Origin: Saccoglossus kowalevskii
Lineage: Eukaryota; Hemichordata; Enteropneusta; Harrimaniidae
Direction: 5' to 3'
Length of the DNA stretch: 14,774 nt
Assembly: GCF_000003605.2 (NCBI RefSeq)
Contig: NW_003135837.1
Location: 361,736 to 376,509, forward strand
Part shown: positions 1 through 9,936 of the stretch, piece after piece
Layout: every line of letters starts with the position of its first letter
Position numbering within the stretch: position 1 is the first letter of the stretch
Notes under the pieces: generated by a model
What the model was told of the DNA's origin: nothing
Databases searched by the model: none
Seen by the model: the letters and a program-made list of their open reading frames with translations, nothing else
Translations under genes and position numbers: made by a program

Positions 1-677
1 AAAATAGAAAAGAGTGAACTTTGAGGTCATTCTGTGCGACTTTGAAAGTCGTTAGAGAGATGAGTGGACGCATTTGAATTAGTAGTATTCCAAGGTATCC
101 AGTGATGTAATTTTACCCACAAATGGACTTGAAGTTTTTAAGCAAATTTTTTTTAAACCACTTTTGTCCAAAAAAGCATATTTTTGACCCAAAATCAAAA
201 ACGCATGCTGGATATTTAAAATAAAGACAAGTTTTACAAAGTTTGTATAATAAGCTTTCAGAAAATATATAACATGTTGGATATATAATACCATCTTCAT
301 TGTCTAATTACTCAATTAAAAAGCAAGCCAAATAAACTGCATCTCTACCTTAAAATATCTACAAATTGACAGACTGTAATAGTATTAATTATTTTCATTT
401 TATCTGCCCTCGAAGGATAGTCCCCATCTGACTCTTAGCCTTTAATTTATCGCGATTCCCGAACCTGAAATCAACTCTCACAGTTTGTCGTCTGTCGTCA
501 CATATTCAACATAATGTTGACTGTACAGAACTCTAGACGAATGTCCCCAATGTGGGTTTATTCTTATTTATATTTGGTTAGATATCGATCACTCGAAAAC
601 CAGACATAATTTGACAAATGATCGACATATTAATGTTTCTTAATGTACTTTAGGTCATCAGGGGATTCATGTAGTAA

Positions 678-691
678 TGCAATATATTGCA
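678..691. repeat. 14-bp perfect palindrome
   Basis: TGCAATATATTGCA reads the same on both strands. About one such 14-mer is expected by chance in a window this long. Confidence 0.9.
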
Positions 692-1377
692 AGATGGCCC
701 TCATGTGTGGATACATGTATTAAGTAAAATACAGTGTTCGACAGTGTGGTTACAGTTTGCTTTCCCTTTTATCCCACATTTATGTGGCATTGTATTTGCA
801 GTCCATACGCGGAATTGAATTGCCAAGTGTTCACCAATGTCAGTACGTTAGGGGTAGTGCAGCAGGCAGTAGCATGACACGATTAGCTAAAAATTCGTCT
901 CATTTGCAACATTATATTCAAGGGCAATAAAAACGGTACCAGAATGCCAACATAGTAGTTCAAAATTGACTGCTTTTATCGTAACAAGCTGAATGAACAA
1001 TTGAAAAACTGATTCAAAAGGGTTTCTTGAGACACGTTTTGAGTCCAGCAAACTGTTTTAACCGTAGGTTTATTCACGGGGAATACTTATGCACGATGAT
1101 ATGTCACTTTTGTACTATTGTTCGAAATTGCGTATATAGTGTCTCCAATAATTTTCATCAGTGACAGTATGCAGTATGAAATGGAACAACATGATCGCAA
1201 TGAAATCACGCAAATGACTTACTTCTGAAAGAAATAGTGGTTGTCGGTTGTGTTGTTGCTGTAAGTTTCGTTGAGGATTGTTCTGTAATGAAATCACTGA
1301 AATGATCTCATCTATTCTTCAAAAGAACGTTGTTTTTTCGACGATTGACTTCGAAACGTTCCACCTAGATCAAACGT

Positions 1378-1390
1378 CGCCCTCTCGTGC
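1378..1390 (-). promoter_or_regulatory. CTCF-like core motif
   Basis: CGCCCTCTCGTGC resembles the reverse complement of the CTCF core (GCGCCCYCTRSTGG), with about two mismatches in the core. CTCF binds such sites in bilaterian animals as an insulator. One imperfect match is weak evidence. Confidence 0.15.
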
Positions 1391-1841
1391 TAATCCCCTT
1401 GTGGTAGTAGAAAAAGTGTCGAATATAACGTAAAAGCGATTATCTTTTTTCATTTCACCACAATTAGTTTGAAACAAGATTTATTGTATAATGTGTTGTT
1501 TAACGTGATATCTCAATCCGACTGCGATTTGAACTGCTGGCATTTGATTACAGAGTATGGTGTTTCATATTTTTCTTATAGCATCATTGTAATAGTATAC
1601 CTGTAATATGCAATTACGAACTGGTTGCTTAATTTCAGCTACCACACATATTGAAACAATATAGCCGACATTTGTAATCTTCGTAATTGTCTTAATTATA
1701 GCTTCATAATTGCTGCAGCTATGTTGTAAATTGATATCGAAAGATGCATTACATCCACACGCTCATAATCCAATAATTCACCAATAATTTAAGAAACGAG
1801 GTAATCAGCATTTGTGACAATAATTTTGGCAAGCCGTTAGG

Positions 1842-1976
1842 CTGATTGGAAGTCCGCTGAGGGCGCATTGTTTGTTGGTTGTTGCCATGGAATCTGTGGG
1901 ACGGCAATTTTTGTATTTGTATAACCAGCCAATCATGTTGAAATTGAAATATTGAAATTTGTTGCCATTGAGCAAT
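1842..1976. promoter_or_regulatory. Cluster of CCAAT boxes and RFX/X-box-like half-sites
   Basis: CTGATTGGA (1842-1850) is the reverse complement of TCCAATCAG, and GCCAATCA (1928-1935) is a direct CCAAT box; both fit the NF-Y consensus. Between and after them GTTGCCATGG (1881-1890) and GTTGCCATTGAGCAAT (1961-1976) carry the GTTGCC half of the RFX X-box; the second halves are imperfect. A run of TTGAAA-like units lies at 1938-1960. The combination of X-box and CCAAT is common in RFX-controlled promoters. No start codon or transcript evidence accompanies it. Confidence 0.25.
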
Positions 1977-2268
1977 TTGGTGTAATTAATAATGTCGAGT
2001 CCATGGAAGCACTTGCCTCGACACAAAAAATAGAATAGTAACTTTGGGTACATACCCAAGCAGAGTAGAATGAGGTATGTCCGGAATCTTTAGTCAGATA
2101 TTTCAACTTTCCCATTTAAGTAAATTTTGTATATGCGATATACCTTTTACACCATGGCACAAATAAAGTAGTCACTCGGAAATAATTGACACATACTTCA
2201 TAGCTAAAATGTCGTTTCTGACAAAAAGGTTACCCCAAATACCCGGTCAATTCTTTGGCAACAAAAAA

Positions 2269-2296
2269 CAAACAAACAAACAAACAAACAAACAAA
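2269..2296 (+). repeat. Microsatellite (CAAA)7
   Basis: Seven exact CAAA units, followed by two further A bases and preceded by an A-rich run at 2262-2268. A simple slippage repeat, likely length-variable between individuals. Confidence 0.97.
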
Positions 2297-4860
2297 AATG
2301 AATAATAGCGCACACCCAAGCTTAATTTCAATGAAATATGTCGAAGATTTGTAAAAGATACATTTGCCGCAAAGGTAGAAAAAACTCTGGGATTTTTTCA
2401 GATTGTTCAACCTACCTCAAAAGAAAAGTTTGAACGGAATAGGCCAAGCCAAAAAAACTAGTAGATGATCGTAAACAGAACATGTATTCCTTCTTACTAT
2501 AGACACGAACGTAATGAAATTTTAATGGAAATCGGAGTACAATATCATTTCACACAAACGAAATACTACGGGCAAGCGGGATCCTTCCAACAAAACAGTG
2601 TATTTGAAATAATATTACAGAACACATACACAATTTATATTAAGTATAGAGAATTTCGCAAAAAACATTACTTAAAAGGGGTCACAGCTTTTTAAACAGT
2701 GTAGTGCCTGTTGTATTGTACTCAAATACGGAGCATGCCTTAAAAGATTAAGATAAAGCAACTGAGAAGATATATCATGCATTTGCCAAACAGAACCGAT
2801 AAATATGAACATGGTTCATTTAGCAGCTAGACAAATCATTCTCTGAAAACTCCTTGGGGCATATCAGTTTTAATATTCTTTCTATTAGGCGATAGTTTCG
2901 TGCATTCATCAATATGGGTTTTTAATCTAAAATCGCCTTTGAGGATTCAGCTGAAACCACAAGGAACGTACTTCATGCATGGTAATGAATAAGACGTAAG
3001 TGGTTGACCATAACAACTCGGGAAGTCCATAAGATAAATAATGCATAAAAACATTGCATTAGATGCAACATGTTCTTAATGGGTAGCTGATGCTTTAAAT
3101 TCTCCCCTCTGAATACAAATCAGACTTCTAATGTTTGACCACTGTTCTATAAACGTGCTTGATTAGACGGTGAACAGAAGTATTAAACAAATCTGGAAGG
3201 CGCCGTGACAGCGAAAATCTCCACCATAGATGCAAATTACATAATTCCACTAATATCTCTAACCTAGTATACATTGATCATACTCGCATAATAAGCTTTA
3301 CTTTCATTTTGAAAAGAGTCTTAAATAGGTTTGGGCACTCACTAACTTGAATTCTGAGAAGGACGCAATGATAGAGAATCATTTAAAAACTCTCAAAATA
3401 TCATGGCTTGATTAATGTTAACATTTTTAGTTGTTTAGAAAGGATCGTCTCTCCGTGTCCATAGAAACGAGATCTAGAGTTCAACCAAATATTTAGAGAA
3501 TGTTATGAAAGTTCCAACAAGTGCATACAATTATACACCATGGGATGCCGAAATCTGAAAAGTTTAGAACAGAATCCGTGAACTATTTTGTTTCCGGTCA
3601 AACCCTGGTGGCAGCCATGTTTGTTTTTATTATTAGAGGACTCTTACGCGCGTAATCATTCAATATTTGGAGTTCACATTTTTTAATATGGTAGGATGAA
3701 AATACGTCAAATACAGCAACATCACGGCACGCTCTAACTTATAGCGTTACGGTGACAGATGTATAATACTAGATACTATACCGATGTTATTATACTACTA
3801 ATAATCAATGTGCAACGAGTTGTTACTCATTATCACTGCAGCAAAAATGAACAAACATTTCCATAAAAATGCAGAATGGACACATTAACAGGATTACCCC
3901 GATTTGATTTACAATATATATCCCATTGTGTGTACACACTCATTAGTTCTCTCATCCCGAACATATCTAGTTCCAAGAATTTATGGTAATATATTTTTTA
4001 TTATATGATAGATACGTTTTAATAGATAGATAGTTGAACACGTTAAATTGCGTATGTGTTCACTTCAAAGAATGCCTATATTCTTGTTTTCAGGCCTGGC
4101 AAACACCTTTTGAGATAATCAGTCAACAAATCATAGAGATTTGAATTGCAAATTACGATGTTGACAAGATATATGAAAGTTGCGATAGGGTTTGGTATTC
4201 CACGTGTTGATGTTCTCCTGTTAGGTGAGACCTTTACACCGTTTCATTTATATAAATCCTGCAACAACAGACTTATTTCAGATAATGTAGTCTGTATTTG
4301 CAGTTTCTCGTCACGTTGTCCAAGCTCACGTTATTCAGGAGGAGTAAGTCGCTTCTCTATAAGAGCCATTATGCCACGTGGTTTTATTTACCTAATCACT
4401 AATTTCATTTCGTTGACCATTTAAGCAGTGTGAACATGACATGTGACACTTAATCGGATTAAATGCGATTATAATGTTGTGAACATAACTGGCCCTGTGA
4501 GGCCTTATTTTCGTGCGTGGGAAGTTGTTTATATTTACATGTCCCCAAATGGCCCCCCTTTTCTGAGCAAATGTGTCTGAAATAGGGTTAATATTTAGAG
4601 ATCTTGGAAGGGGTGGAATTCGAAATATATTCGTTCATAATTGTTATAACGTGTAGTGCAAGCCATAAACTTTGTTTTAGTAATAAATAACTATTAAATA
4701 TAATTTGAGGGTATGCAATTGTTACGCAACATTATCTCTGAAGACGAGGTGCCTGGAGGTAATAACAGGAAATGTTGTCATGTGTACATGGTAGTACCCC
4801 CATCCTATCGGGAAACAAACGTACTATTCTAAAGTACACTTATATACAGTTCATACGTAA

Positions 4861-4884
4861 TTGATACTGTTGTTGATACTGTTG
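4861..4884 (+). repeat. Perfect 12-bp tandem duplication
   Basis: TTGATACTGTTG occurs twice head to tail (4861-4872, 4873-4884) with no difference. This is consistent with a recent slippage duplication. Confidence 0.95.
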
Positions 4885-5368
4885 GTGTAACAAACACTTA
4901 CTTATAAATGTACACTTTTCAATGAAAATATCATATTTACAGTCTTCATTTCTATAATAACTTGATTCGGCCAACAAAATGTTATATTTCCCTTCCAGGT
5001 GAAAGGTTCGAAACAGCCAACTACAAAATACATTACCACGAAGTATTTAAATCATATGGCCAATTATCCTATTGAAATGTACGTGTTGCTTTTACCTTAA
5101 TCTAAGATCAGACATGTTCCCCAACTTCCGGTTAAGAGACTCTTGTCTGTTTCGCAGTCTGTAATTTTAACCAACATCACCGTTATACAGGGCAGGAGTT
5201 GTTGTTAGAACCACATTATAATACATCCAGAAGTTTGTCGTACCAGTCAAATAAGACAGTATTCTAAAACAAGTATTTCGTCATCCTATCATTGTTGTTA
5301 ATGTTATATTTGCACATGAGTTTCCCATTCTGGCATCTATAAAGTTGGTTATCGTCAATTATGTAAAA

Positions 5369-5385
5369 GAAAGGAAAGGAAAGGG
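5369..5385 (+). repeat. Short GAAAG tandem repeat
   Basis: Three GAAAG units in a row with a G-rich end, inside an A-rich stretch. A short simple repeat. Confidence 0.85.
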
Positions 5386-5526
5386 AATAGTTAATGTGTT
5401 TTACATCGAAATCTTAAAATCCCGAAAGAATGCTAAGGGAGGGCGGTTAAACGGAATGTCCAAATAGTCATGCTCAGTTGACACTTGATTTTTAAAGAGT
5501 TTCTGTTAACAAATCGTTGGATGTTT

Positions 5527-5566
5527 AGATACAATTGCTGGTATAGATACAATTACTGGTATAGAT
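5527..5566 (+). repeat. 18-bp tandem duplication with a degenerate third unit
   Basis: AGATACAATTGCTGGTAT (5527-5544) is followed by AGATACAATTACTGGTAT (5545-5562), with one difference. A third partial unit begins AGAT at 5563 and rejoins the pattern at AATTACTG (5571-5578). Confidence 0.93.
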
Positions 5567-5764
5567 TCTTAATTACTGTCGAATTATTCGATCATTTGTA
5601 CATTAGTTCTATACGCTGTAGTCATTCATAATAAATTAATGATTATTTATCTATATACACACTATTTTCTGGGGATCTCATTTATATTTCCATTTATTTC
5701 ATATCGTCCGTGGTTAAAAGCTATCCATTAGCTAGCGTATAGGATTAGATTTAAGTATAGGATA

Positions 5765-5860
5765 AACCCGAGTACGAGGGCTCCTGTGGGATATAAAGTG
5801 CGACCCCGAGAAAAAAGGTCCCGGCTTTCAGTCTCGACCTTTTATCTCGAGGCTAGAAGA
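5765..5860. repeat. GC-rich patch with a 17-bp imperfect inverted repeat
   Basis: In AT-rich surroundings this patch is rich in CCGAG/CTCGG-like words. Arms at 5804-5820 and 5836-5852 pair at 15 of 17 positions around a 15-base loop. A second, less exact left arm ('gggatataaagtgcga', about 5788-5803) also resembles the right arm, and 'acccgag' recurs at 5766-5772 and 5803-5810. So the patch looks like two diverged left units facing one right unit. It may be part of a MITE, a foldback element or a structured RNA; no flanking target-site duplication is evident. Confidence 0.4.
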
Positions 5861-6166
5861 ACCTGAGTAGAACTTTAAACATTCCGCCACAACCTATCTA
5901 TAATATATGTATTAATGTATTGTCACCTGACTGTTAAATGCAATTATTTTTTTCAATAACAAATAAAAAACGCACAAATTTCGCGTTGAAAAAACGTGTG
6001 GTACTAGTGAGGTAGTTTTGAAATATGCTGTCATTGTTCTCATAAAATATGCATGTTATGTGTCGAGTGTACGTAAGTCAGTCTAAAAGAGAAACAATGC
6101 CCCTATAAAAGCCATAGGGTGCTTATGACATTAATTGCCATAGATAATTTATGTAACAGAAGATCT

Positions 6167-6184
6167 GATAGAAACGATAGAAAC
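6167..6184 (+). repeat. Perfect 9-bp tandem duplication
   Basis: GATAGAAAC is repeated exactly at 6167-6175 and 6176-6184. Confidence 0.93.
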
Positions 6185-7078
6185 GCCCTGTAACTTGTCA
6201 TAAATTCGTAAGTCAAACTCCAAAGAATTTTGTGTAGGTAATGTCTGGCAATGATTGGCTGGGAGATTCAAGACAGGTTTTAACTATAATTATGACTAGC
6301 TTCCGTTTTCTTTCATTGTTGTAATTTATATAAATCGAAACTTTAGCATTTGACCAACATTGAGAACGAACTTCACTTTGAACGTCGGGTGACACACATA
6401 TTCGCGATCAACTATTAAATTAATAATATTGCAATTATTTTCATATGTGAAAAATTGTAAATTCAAAAAATTTTATTATCACTATAGTGTTAGAATAAAC
6501 CAATTCTGTACAGCACTAGAATCATTGCTGTTCAGTATTATCTCTTTCGTAAGTGTCTCACATATATGGGCGAGTGATGACGGTGGGACTACGACCTGAG
6601 AGAAAGTGATGTCAAATAGTTAATTAGCGACATATACAATGTGATGGATTGTAATCTTTTTGACACATCTAACCTGCGTTTACGTAACCACCAAGAAATC
6701 GGTGATATCATCTACAACATCACAATTATCCCATTAATGTGTCACCAGCTGAAATAAACATCGTTAATGGATGAAAAATTGAGTCTCTTCCAGACCCACA
6801 TCATTGAGCACCATTTATGTGTTCAGAGTAACAAATTGAACGCAGTTTTAAGGTATGTTTAATAATAGATCGAAAGAATATTCCTTGCAAGATTACGACT
6901 GATAGTTCACACAGGCCAAATCGTTAATCGATGTAAGTAATAAATTCAAAATGAATGAATGACAAGAACAAAAACATTCAGGCAGATTCGTGATCACGAT
7001 TGACAACGTCTTCCAATGTTTTGTTTTATTTCTTTTCACACACATTTCATGTTACAGATTTATCTTTGTAATAAATTT

Positions 7079-7096
7079 ACAAATCGTACAAATCGT
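7079..7096 (+). repeat. Perfect 9-bp tandem duplication
   Basis: ACAAATCGT is repeated exactly at 7079-7087 and 7088-7096. Confidence 0.93.
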
Positions 7097-7267
7097 TATA
7101 TACTATGCACATAAACTGTAAAATGTATTCCCTCTGTAAATGAAAACAATGAATATCTGAAGACACAAAATATGTGATAACATTTTGAAATAAAGTGATA
7201 CAAATCAGTGGTCCCTACTGCGATGTAATTAAAGTACACGTTTACACACACGTACATATATGTATAT

Positions 7268-7296
7268 TATATATATATATAGAGAGAGAGAGAGAG
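7268..7296 (+). repeat. Compound microsatellite (TA)7(GA)n
   Basis: About seven TA units (7268-7281) run directly into about eight AG units (7281-7296), preceded by a short CA-rich and ATATAT-rich stretch from 7241. This is a typical compound dinucleotide locus. Confidence 0.97.
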
Positions 7297-7537
7297 AATA
7301 TAACGAATTTTATACTCGACTCGACTCAGCCAAGCGATATGCCTTAATGAAAAACCTTTTATCTTTAAACGAAGCTTCTTACTGGGAGTTAACACATACT
7401 TTATATCACTAATACTTTCTATCACAGTTTTGGCTTGTACATCGCCAATATACTATTAGTAAATACTGCAATTGTCATTGTTTCCTGAAGGTCGCTTATG
7501 TTGAAATGTAATACATTAGTAATAATAAACCGGATAT

Positions 7538-7572
7538 TAATTACATAATTATATTTACAATTTATGTAATTA
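7538..7572. repeat. AT-rich hairpin, 11-bp perfect arms
   Basis: TAATTACATAA (7538-7548) and TTATGTAATTA (7562-7572) are exact reverse complements around a 13-base loop. It could form a cruciform or RNA hairpin; AT-rich sequence makes such pairs somewhat more likely by chance. Confidence 0.85.
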
Positions 7573-7899
7573 CAAATCACAAACATGTAAGACGCATAGC
7601 TAATGTGTTAACATTTTTAATGAGATGCATTTATATACATTGTGCAGATCTTTCAAAAGTACAGGTATGAGCGCCACCGATTGTGTAAAATAGCATATTT
7701 CCAATAGCACACACGTGTACTTTTGGTTATGTCCAATGTTATGTCACTATTTATGTTGGTGAAATCTCATGAAAAGTGTACGAAAGACCGTACCAAATAC
7801 AGAGTACAGAGATGCACAAAACACTAACATTGAGTGAATATAAGTGTTATCACAGTGTAATGTCACACTGAGCTGATAGAATGTCTACGTGTATGATAC

Positions 7900-8400
7900 A
7901 ATCTTTAGTATCGCATTTGTTAAAACAACATGTCTGGCAATCGGGTAATTTGAATCCGACCGGAAAAACAAAATGACGTACACGTATAATATCTGATGTT
8001 TGTACCAAGTTTGACCGAAATCCGTCCGTACACGTACGAGATTTGGTCCCAGAATTTAACCTTAAAAATGGCTGCCATTCGGCCATCTTGAGTTGGATTG
8101 TCAAATGAAATACATTTGTGCGAAATGATGTATGAAGTGTATATAAAGACATATCAGAGATATGGACATGAAACTGCATTCGTTAAAAGTCGCCATTCAG
8201 CCATTTTTGATACAAAATGATGTGCATTAATGTGTTATAATGTCCAATTTTTGAACAAAATGTGTCAATACACGACCATTTTAGCAATAAATGTCCGAAA
8301 CCAATGGATTTGCAAGATACAAGATGTATGTCCGAGCTCCCGACAGAGACGCACACACGTACAAAGGTCAAAGCATAACTTTTTAACGTGTTTTGCGGAC
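7900..8400 (-). repeat. Decayed unclassified interspersed repeat with internal related sub-units
   Basis: This stretch carries wording typical of high-copy interspersed repeats in marine invertebrates. On the minus strand it holds 'GATTTCGGTCAAACTTGGTAC' (about 8021-8001; the common repeat form is a 'caaacttggt' core) and 'AAGATGGCCGAATGGCAGCC' (8090-8071). Two sub-units match at 17 of 22 aligned positions: 8071-8091 and 8189-8210, both of the form GCCATTCxGCCAT. A third, poorer one (CGACCATTTTA) is at 8273-8283. The 10-mer CGTACACGTA occurs at 7977-7986 and again exactly 50 bp later at 8027-8036. Near 8331-8372 lies a GC-richer 'gagctcccgacagagacgca' segment. Minus-strand frames of 109 and 62 codons cross it, but they read as repeat sequence, not protein. 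Ends and class are unknown, and I see no terminal inverted repeats or target duplication. Confidence 0.5.
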
Positions 8401-8429
8401 TTTGCCAAAACGACGACTAACAACGAGTA

Positions 8430-9365
8430 ACATTCAATCTTTCTATTAATCTAATTCCGTCTGAACCACTTCACGGTTAAATAAATGAGTATAAAACGAG
8501 AAATGAAATAAAACAGACCGATAAAACACAAATCGCATCGAATTAACATTTTATTAGTAGTTGGTTATTCTAGTATGCATTTGACGACTGGAACATTGTT
8601 GGCAAAATAGGATAATATCATACTTTAAATGCAACGGAAGACACGCTCGAATAAGCCCAGTAAATAGTAATAGTAGCATTTCCGAAAGTAAAATCACTGT
8701 ATATATATTTTTATAAATAATCACAGTATATTCTTCATCGATAAATTACGAAAATGACTAGTGACAAATATTCCAAGAAGGATAATTATTTCTTTTAACT
8801 AAGCATTTTTGTTACAACAAATATTCCAACATAATATAATTTACAGTCTCTACCACAACTATTTCGAAAAAAGATAATATTTTTCGAAGACAAATAAAAA
8901 GGACAGTAGCACACATAAAGGGACTACAATAAAACTTAAAGTTATTTTATAATTCGGAATAATTTAAAAAAATACTTTCAAGGAGTATAATCGAGAAGAC
9001 TTGAAACATTTTAATTAAAAACAAATAAATGAAATGAGAATTGAAAATAGTAAACATATTATGTAATGTCTGTGATACAATGACTGAAACCACGGTTATG
9101 AAATAATAGAAACCTAGACACATATTACCAAATCGGTTGTTGACATTCACAGAAATAATTGCATTTGCGATTGAATTTGAACGGTTCTATGCACCGCTCA
9201 CATATAATCACGTAATAAGTGCTAATGGTAGAAAACCAACTTTGATAAAGACAGTGTATAGCCAGTTATTCCCAATTAAATATATGTAGCGAAGTACATT
9301 AGATAGCACTATATTGAGTTTCCGTGTTACGGCGTCTAGTTCCAATTTTAACTGCGTATGTTGCA
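8430..9365. other. No gene seen; may include the 3' remains of the LINE
   Basis: Very AT-rich. The 73-codon minus frame from 9429 continues past the LINE-like C-terminus to 9208, but beyond about 9370 it shows no family motif. If the LINE had a 3' untranslated tail it should lie in about 9150-9370; I see no short terminal tandem repeat that would mark its end. Confidence 0.5.
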
Positions 9366-9369
9366 TGTA

Positions 9370-9918
9370 CCAGACATGTTCCTTCGCTTCATCGAAAATG
9401 AATTCATAGTCCCGCTTGACGTTGACCATTTATGTGCCTGTATTCCACCTGTGACGCAACCAACAAGACGACGGCAACACAGTTTTGATACATCTTTCTG
9501 CAAGAAAGCAAACGAATATATTGATTAACTCATGTAACAGCTGCTGTGTTTTGTGCGGTACCATTAAATCAACATATTGGGCAGTTGAAGTTTTTCTTGG
9601 TGATAATTTTTATTTCCACATGACTGACTAACCAAGTGAAATGTTATAAATCAGACTACGTGCTACTCGCGATGAAGCGCGCTTATTGGGTTTAAAATGT
9701 ATTAATTCGGATGAATAACTTATTATTGAGAATATTGTAGACCGTGCCATAATTTTAAAATTTGACCTAGTGGAGATGTTTGGGGATTGGTGTGATATGG
9801 CCACGTTTCGTCTCAATAATGACAAGTCAAGTCTTGCAGCTGTATCCGCATATTGGAATGGTTTGATATGCACGGATGGTATACGAGAACAAAGCAAAAG
9901 TGCATTGCCGTAGTCGAG
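9370..9918 (-). pseudogene. LINE reverse transcriptase relic, C-terminal half (LDYCNALL region to C-terminus)
   Basis: This is the downstream half of the same relic, in the same frame as the motif A half. It opens with 'LDYGNALL' (9918-9895), matching the family's highly conserved RLDYCNALL with Cys replaced by Gly. 'KLV*LIST*' just before it fits LVHALISS with two stops (9934, 9919). Then follow 'ADTAARLDL' (family: QNAAARLV), 'ISHQSPNISTRSNFKIM' (family: HITPVL..LHWLPV..RI.FKI) and 'YSSELIHF' (family: YLSELI..Y). Stops at 9628, 9610 and 9430 break the tail. 'FVCFLAERCIKTVLPSS' (about 9498-9448) loosely fits the RAFSVCAP.LWN.LP block, and 'KRDYEFIFDEA' fits the FKR.LKT.LF end. Between motif A and LDY about 20 codons remain where the family has roughly 150 or more, so an in-frame internal deletion is inferred, with its junction near 9950-9990. 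Confidence 0.72.
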
Positions 9919-9936
9919 TTATGTGGAAATAAGTTA

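Larger units (their letters stand above)
1..1800. other. No gene seen
   Basis: AT-rich sequence without a supportable exon, RNA gene or transposon. A minus-strand 73-codon frame (79-300) is rich in Tyr, Phe, Ile and Lys, as expected from random AT-rich DNA. A loose direct repeat, ACAGTGTTCG/ACAGTGTGGT, lies at 731-750. Confidence 0.6.
2300..5760. other. No gene seen; scattered simple repeats only
   Basis: Apart from the small repeats listed, I see no coding pattern. An exact POU octamer ATGCAAAT (3230-3237) and a short ATAG run (4022-4034) are at chance level. A 92-codon plus frame (4146-4424) has no recognisable motif. An AG with a pyrimidine-rich lead (5157) opens a 35-codon frame ending at 5267, which is too short to call. 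Confidence 0.55.
5870..7850. other. No gene seen
   Basis: AT-rich sequence with the microsatellite, tandem duplications and hairpin listed separately. CTATAAAAG at 6103-6111 sits inside a small CCCTAT/ATAGGG hairpin (6101-6119) and is not followed by a coding frame. Confidence 0.55.

Noticed and set aside
79-2410. Several 60-84 codon minus frames as genes.
   Set aside because: Number and length fit chance at this base composition, and the peptides lack motifs.
4996-5030. GGTTCGAAA near 5005 as the B box of a tRNA gene.
   Set aside because: No A box at tRNA distance upstream and no cloverleaf arms.
5158-5267. A pyrimidine-rich AG (5157) followed by a 35-codon protein-like frame as a terminal exon.
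   Set aside because: Too short, no partner donor or family match, and such pairs are common by chance in 15 kb.
6103-6119. CTATAAAAG as a TATA box.
   Set aside because: No start codon, exon or GC shift follows at promoter distance; it lies inside a small hairpin.
7850-8371. Adjacent minus frames of 109 and 62 codons as a gene.
   Set aside because: They cross a decayed repeat with internal sub-units; no domain, start context or splice sites support a protein.
9455-9913. A plus-strand frame with few stops and acidic, protein-like composition (open 9455-9628, 9650-9715, 9719-9910).
   Set aside because: The opposite strand over the same bases carries ordered LINE reverse-transcriptase motifs, so the plus frame is a shadow of that relic.
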